Source: Sediminispirochaeta sp964394395 (GTDB lineage Bacteria; Spirochaetota; Spirochaetia; DSM-16054; Sediminispirochaetaceae). From it: a DNA stretch of 8,215 nucleotides. This document shows positions 1-5,211 of the stretch, piece after piece; the stretch's first letter is position 1; the number at the start of each line of letters is the position of its first letter. Position numbers and translations under genes: made by a program. Location of the stretch: the NCBI GenBank assembly GCA_964394395.1, contig CAYMWV010000158.1:1-8215 (forward strand). Direction: 5' to 3'. Below the pieces are notes generated by a model, which searched no databases, was not told the DNA's origin, and saw only the letters and a list, made by a program, of their open reading frames with translations.

Positions 1-36
1 TTATTCAGCAGGATTAATGTTGCGGGACAGCCTGTA

Positions 37-438
37 TTAGAGGTTCATCACTTTACCGGGACCTGTAGATTCGCCCAGCTCACCATTTTCATTCCGGCCA
101 ACGGCTCCGGGGAAGCTGCCGGGGTCACCTTGAATGGGGGTGGAAAAACCTTCCGTCCCCGGAATGGGAACCTTTGTATTCCTGACAAAACGGTAAAGCA
201 CCTTATAGCCGGAGCTGCTCCTTTTTCTCATGATCTCCCGGATCTTCCGCTCTTTTTTTGCTGCAGAACTGAAGATGTATTCCTTTTCCCTGCCCGAATT
301 GGGAGCGCCACCCCAAAGGATAGTGAGAACGTGGGGAGAAAAGAGGTTCCCCTGGCGATCGTGCATGGTGTAGTAACGGCTTTTCCCGTTTTTACCTGTT
401 TTATAGAGTACGATGATCATCACTTTAGCTATCGGCAT
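37..438 (-). CDS. Small WGR-like domain protein
   Basis: This 133-residue protein is last in the thrS unit. Residues about 8-86 look like one WGR-type domain: a beta-rich start (LYKTGKNGKSRYYTMHDRQG), then LTILWGG at 39-44, GREKEY at 49-54, a charged helix, and GYKVLYRF at 78-85. WGR modules are small domains found in PARPs and as stand-alone bacterial proteins; some bind nucleic acid. Here the signature reads WGG rather than WGR, although a Gly-Arg-Glu-Lys element follows. The last 45 residues are rich in Gly and Pro and look disordered. The ATG at 438 lies inside the preceding gene, overlapping its TAA by 14 nt, which suggests coupled translation. An ATG at 420 is an alternative start. Neither has a strong Shine-Dalgarno site. 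No catalytic motif is visible and the function is unknown. The domain call rests on pattern recognition only. Confidence 0.6.
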   Translation of the reverse strand: MPIAKVMIIVLYKTGKNGKSRYYTMHDRQGNLFSPHVLTILWGGAPNSGREKEYIFSSAAKKERKIREIMRKRSSSGYKVLYRFVRNTKVPIPGTEGFSTPIQGDPGSFPGAVGRNENGELGESTGPGKVMNL

Positions 439-1261
439 CGACGGGGATTAAATGAAGCTTCGGCACCCCCTCTTTCATATCCACTTTCAGATAGTAGTCA
501 TGAAAGGAGAGAGGTGTAGCGGAGGCTAACGACATCTCCTCAATCTGCCAAAGCTTGAGCCTGTCGATGATCCAACCAGTAAGCGTCCCAGGCCAGAGAG
601 GCTTATCGGAGTTCACCGGGACCCCTGAGAGCTCAGTCAACCGGATATATCCGCAGCTGGGAAGAAAAAAAAGCATTCTGTCCGGCTTGAGATAGGCTGC
701 TTCAAAGCTGAGGCTCCTCGAATCTGTCTCAAGGGGCCTCTGGTCCCCTGCTGTCTCAAAACTGATCCCCCCCTGGTTGGACATGTTGATATGAATCTCT
801 TCCAGAACAAGATCAGGATGCACTGCCCGGGAGCTGCTGAACTCGCTTCGCAGCTGTAGAAAGCCAAAAAGTGCAATAAGCATCACCGGTAGAAGAAGAA
901 CTTTTCTTCCCACCGTAAGGATAGCCCCGGAAAGAAAAACAGGGGCTGCAAACATAAGAAGCTCTCTGCTCCAGTGCTGGCTGGAAAAATCGAGGAGCAG
1001 TACCGCAGAAAGAAGTACTGCGGAGAGGGCTACCGCAAGGAAGAGCGCCAGGGTGATTGATCCCCGGGGGCGCTTGATCCTTCTCCTTCTCATCCCCTTC
1101 TGCTCCATCCCCTTCTGATAAAAGCCTCCCCGTTTTACCCGCTTTAGCAGGATATGGCGATAAAATGCCTCTATCCAGGCTCCTGCAGATCCCCCAAGAA
1201 AGAGAGAAAAGAGAAAAAGCCAGAGATAGAGGTTTTCCACCGGGGTTACACTACAGCCCAT
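425..1261 (-). CDS. Four-helix membrane protein with soluble C-terminal domain, unknown function
   Basis: I do not recognise the family. From the ATG at 1261 it has 278 residues. Hydrophobic segments lie at about 10-30 (LYLWLFLFSLFLGG), 69-92 (ITLALFLAVALSAVLL), 101-118 and 119-137. They are followed by a soluble domain of about 140 residues containing FFLPSCGYIRLTELSGVP. The loop after helix 1 is very basic (RHILLKRVKRGG, MRRRRIKRPRG), so by the positive-inside rule it is cytoplasmic and the C-terminal domain should be outside. The loop holds a 15-bp duplication (QKGME/QKGMR). A longer reading begins at a TTG at 1297, but no ribosome-binding site precedes it. The ATG at 1261 overlaps the carboxypeptidase stop by 11 nt and has GAGGAG upstream, at longer spacing than ideal. 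The context suggests co-expression with thrS and the peptidase. Confidence 0.72.
   Translation of the reverse strand: MGCSVTPVENLYLWLFLFSLFLGGSAGAWIEAFYRHILLKRVKRGGFYQKGMEQKGMRRRRIKRPRGSITLALFLAVALSAVLLSAVLLLDFSSQHWSRELLMFAAPVFLSGAILTVGRKVLLLPVMLIALFGFLQLRSEFSSSRAVHPDLVLEEIHINMSNQGGISFETAGDQRPLETDSRSLSFEAAYLKPDRMLFFLPSCGYIRLTELSGVPVNSDKPLWPGTLTGWIIDRLKLWQIEEMSLASATPLSFHDYYLKVDMKEGVPKLHLIPVDADS
1091..1117. repeat. 15-bp tandem duplication in membrane-protein loop
   Basis: The 12-mer catccccttctg occurs at 1091-1102 and 1106-1117, a period of 15 bp. On the minus strand it encodes QKGME followed by QKGMR in the basic cytoplasmic loop. The reading frame is kept. Confidence 0.75.
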
Positions 1262-2816
1262 ACAGTCGAGTATACTTCTCCTCAAGGTAATCGGCAAAGG
1301 GTTTTGCAGAAAGAGATGTTCCGCTTATGCCGGTAACAAGCTCCTCGGCGGTTTTTGAAGATCCATACCGGTAAATACGGTCCTGAAGCCAGGAGAGAAT
1401 AGGTAAGAACTCACCGGAGGAGAGTTTTTCATCCAGATCTGGCATCTCCTTTTGCAGAACATCGAAGATCTGCGCCCCGTAGAGATTCCCCAGGGCATAG
1501 GTAGGAAAGTATCCCATAGCTCCCATGGACCAGTGCACATCCTGCAGAACCCCATCGGCATCCCTGCCGGGACGAATACCCAGAAGCTCCTCACTCATAT
1601 CGTTCCACGCCCCGGGCAGGTCATTCAGCGCAAGATCACCGGAGAGCATCTTCCGTTCCAGCCGAAACCGAAGGATGATATGAAGCCCGTAGGTAACTTC
1701 GTCCGCCTCAATCCTGATCAGAGAGGGCTCTACCCGGTTTATCGCCCCTAGATAGCTCTCCAGGGAGACCTGGGAGAGGTTTTCCGGAAAAAGCTTCTGC
1801 AGCTCTGGATAGAAGTGGGTCCAGAAGGGCTGGCTCCGGCCGATCACATTCTCCCAGGTGCGGGATTGGGACTCGTGGATCCCCAGGCTGGTGCCGGTTC
1901 CGAGAATGGTCCCGGTCAGTTCCGGGGCAACTCCCTGTTCGTAAAGGGCGTGACCCGTCTCGTGAATCGTTCCGAAGATGGCCGTCTTGAAGGCGGCTTC
2001 ATTGTACCGGGTGGTGATGCGTACATCATCATCCCCGGGACGGATGGTGAAGGGATGAGCAGATTCAGAGATATTTCCCCGGCTGAAGTCATAGCCAATG
2101 GCTTGGGCAACTTGACGGGAGAATCGCTTCTGTTTTTCCACATCATACGCTTTAAAAAGGAAGGCATCTTCAGGAGCCTTCTTTTCCTTGATCTTGCCAA
2201 GAAGGGAAACCAGAGCATCACTCATTTCGTCAAAGAGACGATCCACCGTGGAGCTTTTCATCCAGGGCTCAAACTCGTCCAGCAGAGCATCGTACCGATC
2301 ATCCTCCCAACCCAGAGCGTCCGCCTTCTCCCGGTTGAGGGTCAGGAGGGTCTCCAGGTGGGGCCGGAAGGCATCGAAACTGCTTGCTTCCCGGGCCTTG
2401 ATCCAGGCAGCCTGGCTTCGGCTCTGCTCCCGGGCGAAATCGGTTACCAGCTTTCTTGGCAGGGCGGAAGCACGGCGGTATCGGCGGCGAATCATCCTGA
2501 GGAAGGGAGTGTCCCGGCCTTCAGTTTCTCCTTCAGTTTCTCCTTCAGTATCTCCTTCGGCTTCTCCTTCAGGTTGAGCACCGGAAAGGGCCTCGATCAG
2601 CTCTCCCATCTCCTTCCCCGAGGTGATATCGTGAAGCTGCCCTTCCAGGAGGGAGATCTGCTCCGACCTGCCAGCCACCGCTTTTTCGGGCATCCCCGTC
2701 TCCTGATCCCAACTGAGGAGCTGAATAATCCCCGAAAGGATCTCCGCTTCCCGGTCCAGCTCTTTAAGTCGGTTCAGTTTCTTTTTACTGTCGCCACTCA
2801 TTGTTTCATCATTCAT
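1251..2816 (-). CDS. M32-family (Taq-type) metallocarboxypeptidase
   Basis: This is a cytosolic zinc carboxypeptidase that removes C-terminal residues from peptides. The 521-residue length is close to the usual M32 size of about 500. The zinc-binding motif HETGH is at 285-289, with Glu286 as the catalytic base. The M32-specific HESQS is at 314-318, where Glu315 is the expected third ligand, followed by TWENVIGRS. The N-terminal SWDQETGMP at 35-43 is also typical. Residues 83-100 form a Glu/Gly/Thr repeat (EGEAEGDTEG onward) encoded by 12-bp units; this is a surface insertion away from the active site. The ATG at 2816 has AAGGAG ten bases upstream and overlaps the stop of the micro-ORF as TAATG. 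The gene lies downstream of thrS with no visible promoter or terminator between, so it probably shares T-box control and may recycle amino acids from peptides. The family call is strong; substrate preference cannot be read. Confidence 0.95.
   Translation of the reverse strand: MNDETMSGDSKKKLNRLKELDREAEILSGIIQLLSWDQETGMPEKAVAGRSEQISLLEGQLHDITSGKEMGELIEALSGAQPEGEAEGDTEGETEGETEGRDTPFLRMIRRRYRRASALPRKLVTDFAREQSRSQAAWIKAREASSFDAFRPHLETLLTLNREKADALGWEDDRYDALLDEFEPWMKSSTVDRLFDEMSDALVSLLGKIKEKKAPEDAFLFKAYDVEKQKRFSRQVAQAIGYDFSRGNISESAHPFTIRPGDDDVRITTRYNEAAFKTAIFGTIHETGHALYEQGVAPELTGTILGTGTSLGIHESQSRTWENVIGRSQPFWTHFYPELQKLFPENLSQVSLESYLGAINRVEPSLIRIEADEVTYGLHIILRFRLERKMLSGDLALNDLPGAWNDMSEELLGIRPGRDADGVLQDVHWSMGAMGYFPTYALGNLYGAQIFDVLQKEMPDLDEKLSSGEFLPILSWLQDRIYRYGSSKTAEELVTGISGTSLSAKPFADYLEEKYTRLYGL
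2521..2568. repeat. 12-bp tandem repeat, four units, in the M32 gene
   Basis: Units are tcagtttctcct at 2521 and 2533 (identical), tcagtatctcct at 2545 and tcggcttctcct at 2557, with a decayed fifth start at 2569. On the minus strand the array encodes Glu-Gly-Glu-Thr-like tetrapeptides (residues about 84-99). The in-frame period means that unit gain or loss would change loop length without a frameshift. Confidence 0.92.
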
Positions 2817-2899
2817 TATTTCATCACTCCTTGTTTCATCCCCTCAGGATCGCTCCTTTTAAGCTTCGATTCAAGCACGCTCCTCCTGAGAGTGCTCAT
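2816..2899 (-). CDS. Possible 27-codon micro-ORF bridging thrS and the M32 gene
   Basis: A short frame starts at the ATG at 2899-2897, overlapping the thrS TGA as ATGA, and stops at the TAA at 2818-2816, overlapping the peptidase ATG as TAATG. It therefore fills the thrS-peptidase gap exactly. AAGGAG sits at 2910-2905, five bases before its ATG. The product would be 27 residues, beginning MSTLRRSVLES and ending GMKQGVMK, strongly basic, with no hydrophobic segment and no recognised motif. It may be a real small protein or simply a coupling device that carries ribosomes from thrS into the peptidase start. Chance is possible in a gap this short, but the double stop-start overlap plus a well-placed Shine-Dalgarno site make translation plausible. 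Confidence 0.45.
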   Translation of the reverse strand: MSTLRRSVLESKLKRSDPEGMKQGVMK

Positions 2900-4653
2900 G
2901 AAAGCTCCTTTGCCGCAACAGTTTTTAGGACCCGGGAGATAAAATCTTCCAGAGCTACCCCGTTTTCCTGACCCCCGCTCCGTTTCCTGACCGAAACAGC
3001 CTGAGCCTCCTCTTCTTTCTCCCCAACAATCAACATGTAGGGGATCTTATCCTTCTGGGCGTTACGGATTTTGGCGTTCATTCTGGAATCGGAGAGGTCT
3101 GCATCTACCCGGATACCGTGACGCTGCAGTTCAGCTTTTACCTTCAAAGCATAGTCGTTAAAGGGGGCAGCCACAGGGATCAGCATCACCTGCTGCGGGG
3201 CGAGCCAGAGGGGGAAGGCTCCTCCGTAGTGCTCCAGAAGGACACCGAAGAAGCGCTCTATCGATCCGAGAAGTGCCCGGTGAACCATGTAGGGCTGCTT
3301 TTCCTTTCCATCCTGGTCAACAAAGGTCATGCCAAACCGGGCGGGCTCGTTAAAATCAAACTGGATGGTGGAGAGCTGCCAGGAGCGCCCCAGGGCGTCC
3401 TTCACCTTAAGATCGATCTTGGGACCATAGAAAGCGCCGCCCCCCTCATCAACCTTGTAATCAAGCCCCTCGGCTTCAATCGCCTTCTTCAGACTCTCCT
3501 CAGCCAGCAGCCACCGCTCCGGCTCACCCACCGCCTTCTCTGGTCGGGTTGAGAGATAGGCCTGGATCTCTTCAAAGCCGAAGGAGCGAAGCATGAAGAG
3601 GCTGAACCGGAGCACCTCGATGATCTCATCCTCCACTTGATCGGGGGTACAGAAGATGTGAGCATCATCCTGGGTAAAGCCCCGGACCCGCAGGAGCCCA
3701 TGGAGGGTGCCCGATTTCTCATACCGGTATACCGTTCCCAGCTCGGCCCAGCGAAAGGGGAGCTCCCGGTAGGAGTGTTTTCCGTTCTTGTAGATCATGA
3801 TGTGAAAGGGGCAGTTCATCGGTTTGGCGTAGTAGTTCGCCTTATCCATCACCATTTCGGGATACATCCCCTCGGCATAGAAATCGAGGTGGCCCGAGGT
3901 CTCCCAGAGCCAGGACTTTCCCACATGGGGGGTGTAGAGGAGCTCGTAGCCGTTCTTGAAGTGCTCCTCCTTCCAGAAGTTCTCGATCTGATGGCGGATT
4001 CTTGCCCCTTTGGGGTGCCAGTAGACCAGCCCGGGTCCAGCCTCCTCGTGGAGACTGAAGAGATCCAGCTCTTTTCCCAGTTTACGGTGATCCCGCTTCT
4101 CCATCTCTTCCAGGTGCTGCAGATGCTGCCGCAGCTCCTTGGGGTTCTCCCAGGCGGTTCCGTAGATTCGGGTGAGCATGGGATTGGTCTCCCGACCCCG
4201 CCAGTAGGCACCAGCAATGGAGAGGAGCTTGAAAGCCTCCGGGTTCAGCTCCCCGGTGGTTTCCACATGGGGGCCCCGACAGAGGTCGGTGAAAGAGTGG
4301 TGACTGTAGAGGGATACCTCTTCCCCTTCGGGAATCGCCCTTAAGAGCTCTAGCTTGTAGCGCTCATCCTGTTCAGTAAAGAGCCGTTGTGCCTCCTCCC
4401 GGCTGATCACTTTTCGCTGGAAAGGGTGATCCCCCCGGATAATCTCCTTCATTTTTTCACTGACAGCCTCAAGATCCTCATTGGTCATCGGCTTGGGCAG
4501 ATCGAAATCGTAGTAAAAACCGTTATCGATGGCGGGACCGATGGCCACCTTGGTACCGGGAAACTGTTCAACCACCGCTTCGGCCATTACATGGGCCATG
4601 GAGTGGCGAATCCGGTGCAGTTTCTCTTCCTTGTTCATTCCTTTCAAAGACAT
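2896..4653 (-). CDS. thrS: Threonyl-tRNA synthetase lacking the TGS domain
   Basis: This class II synthetase charges tRNA-Thr with threonine. It has 585 residues, against about 640 for the E. coli type, because the N-terminal TGS domain is absent; the protein begins almost directly with the editing domain. Editing residues are present: HSMAH at 17-21 and CRGPH at 125-129, so clearance of Ser-tRNA-Thr should be intact. In the catalytic core the zinc ligands are Cys281 (MNCPFH), His332 (DDAHIFC) and His458 (YMVHRALLG), with the same spacings as the E. coli enzyme. Motif 2 includes YRYEKSGTLHGLLRVRGFTQ, and motif 3 is GSIERFFGVLLEHYGG. The anticodon-binding domain starts near 480. The ATG at 4653 has AGGAGG seven bases upstream. 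A T-box leader controls it. TGS-less ThrRS enzymes are known in spirochaetes, among others. Confidence 0.98.
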   Translation of the reverse strand: MSLKGMNKEEKLHRIRHSMAHVMAEAVVEQFPGTKVAIGPAIDNGFYYDFDLPKPMTNEDLEAVSEKMKEIIRGDHPFQRKVISREEAQRLFTEQDERYKLELLRAIPEGEEVSLYSHHSFTDLCRGPHVETTGELNPEAFKLLSIAGAYWRGRETNPMLTRIYGTAWENPKELRQHLQHLEEMEKRDHRKLGKELDLFSLHEEAGPGLVYWHPKGARIRHQIENFWKEEHFKNGYELLYTPHVGKSWLWETSGHLDFYAEGMYPEMVMDKANYYAKPMNCPFHIMIYKNGKHSYRELPFRWAELGTVYRYEKSGTLHGLLRVRGFTQDDAHIFCTPDQVEDEIIEVLRFSLFMLRSFGFEEIQAYLSTRPEKAVGEPERWLLAEESLKKAIEAEGLDYKVDEGGGAFYGPKIDLKVKDALGRSWQLSTIQFDFNEPARFGMTFVDQDGKEKQPYMVHRALLGSIERFFGVLLEHYGGAFPLWLAPQQVMLIPVAAPFNDYALKVKAELQRHGIRVDADLSDSRMNAKIRNAQKDKIPYMLIVGEKEEEAQAVSVRKRSGGQENGVALEDFISRVLKTVAAKELS

Positions 4654-4688
4654 CCTATCTCCTCCTCGTGGTACATACCATATTCATA

Positions 4689-4720
4689 GCTGGGCGGCGG
4701 GTATCCGCAGTGGCCGCAGC
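4689..4720 (-). other. Hairpin between the T-box terminator and the thrS ribosome-binding site
   Basis: On the minus strand, GCTGCGGC (4720-4713) can pair with GCCG-CC-CAGC (4698-4689), giving 8 pairs with a two-base bulge. A smaller hairpin, CCACC-AAC-GGTGG, lies just upstream (about 4731-4719). Neither has a U-tract, so they are not terminators. They might stabilise the read-through mRNA 5' region or affect initiation at thrS. Only the pairing is seen; the role is not. Confidence 0.4.
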
Positions 4721-4741
4721 CACCGTTGGTGGTAATATTTC

Positions 4742-4802
4742 AAAAAAGCCCCGGGCACACCGGCCTTCCTGTTTCCAGGTAAGGACGGGGAGCCTGGGGC
4801 TT
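4742..4802 (-). terminator. Rho-independent terminator of the T-box
   Basis: AAGCCCC (4802-4796) pairs with GGGGCTT (4752-4746), and the stem runs into six Ts at 4747-4742. Inside it, CCTT-A-CCTG pairs across a GAAA loop with CAGGAAGG. The CCTTAC at 4784-4779 used here is the same strand needed by the antiterminator, so the two folds exclude each other, as expected for T-box attenuation. Confidence 0.9.
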
Positions 4803-4820
4803 CTCGCGGTTCCACCTTAC
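4779..4820 (-). promoter_or_regulatory. T-box antiterminator
   Basis: GTAAGG (4820-4815) pairs perfectly with CCTTAC (4784-4779), and GCG (4807-4805) with CGT (4787-4785). The seven-base bulge UGGAACC (4814-4808) lies between. This is the canonical T-box antiterminator that captures the free acceptor end of uncharged tRNA. Adenine at the fourth bulge position predicts a U discriminator base in the tRNA-Thr it binds. Confidence 0.9.
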
Positions 4821-5163
4821 TTCCAGCGGGACTTTTTCACACAGCGTCCCGACCGGCACCTTCATTCTATCCTTTTACGCAGGAGATACGTCGGAGCTTA
4901 CTTGGCCTTTCTTCAGCTCTAAACCACCCCAAGGAGGCATTGCCACCCTGCGGTGCCTTCACCGCCATAAACGGTTTTGGTCACCGTAAAGAGTGATCAA
5001 GACCGGGCCGTTCCGTCCGAAGCTCGGGAGGGGTTTTCATTAGATTGCCGTCAGGGATCTTCCAGCCCCCAGGTTGTACCACACCGGTTCCCCTGGACGG
5101 ACCCCCTCTCTCTTCAGGCGGCAGATTCCGATTACTCGTCTCCGTCATCGCTGTTACCTGTTT

Positions 5164-5194
5164 AGAATATGCGTCTTTCCTGATGAAGTGTCAA
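5164..5194 (-). promoter_or_regulatory. Promoter of the T-box/thrS transcript
   Basis: TTGACA (5194-5189) matches the sigma-70 -35 consensus exactly. The best -10 candidates are CATATT (5171-5166, 17-bp spacer) and TATTCT (5169-5164, 19-bp spacer), neither perfect. Transcription would begin near 5160, just before the base of Stem I, which supports the call. The box lies 18 bp beyond the hydrolase stop codon. Confidence 0.7.
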
Positions 5195-5211
5195 GCCAGC
5201 CATAGCAGAGA

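Larger units (their letters stand above)
4742..5160 (-). ncRNA. T-box riboswitch (tRNA-Thr sensing) in the thrS leader
   Basis: This cis-acting leader RNA reads the charging state of tRNA-Thr. Reading the minus strand, Stem I shows a GGAG (5143-5140)/CTCC (5030-5027) helix next to a GA-type kink turn (GATGAC with CGAG). The specifier loop has AGTA at 5136-5133 opposite GAAAACC, and ACC at 5034-5032 is the likely Thr specifier codon. Above it are TGCCG/CGGCA, AGAGAG at 5111-5106, GGGGTC (5105-5100)/GATCCC (5059-5054), CCAGG/CCTGG and a distal GGTG (5085-5082). A Stem II A/B-like AGTAAG element begins at 4902. Stem III is GGGAC (4850-4846) with GTCCC (4832-4828). The T-box motif AAGGTGGAACCGCG (4818-4805) and a terminator follow. 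The UGGA bulge would pair with a tRNA ending in UCCA. The 5' end is set only by the predicted promoter. The Stem I-Stem II linker is unusually long. Confidence 0.93.

Noticed and set aside
1..36. Possible end of another gene at the left edge
   Set aside because: The 36 bp beyond the WGR-gene stop contain only a second in-frame TAA at 3-1; no start, hairpin or coding signal can be supported.
1261..1297. TTG start at 1297 extending the membrane protein by 12 residues
   Set aside because: No Shine-Dalgarno site precedes it, and it would deepen the overlap with the peptidase gene; the ATG at 1261 gives a normal short overlap.
1815..2942. Long plus-strand open frame (375 codons) opposite the M32 gene
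   Set aside because: It is an antisense shadow of a gene with clear M32 motifs, and its translation has repetitive Phe/Ser runs that merely mirror the 12-bp repeat. No ribosome-binding site or family resemblance.
3637..4344. Plus-strand open frame (235 codons) opposite thrS
   Set aside because: Antisense to conserved ThrRS sequence with all catalytic residues; frames like this are expected by chance in moderately high-GC DNA.
4655..4687. Ten-residue leader peptide (MNMVCTTRRR) with adjacent Thr codons just before thrS
   Set aside because: No ribosome-binding site precedes its ATG, it lies after the T-box terminator where it could not drive attenuation, and its Arg codons are simply the thrS Shine-Dalgarno sequence.
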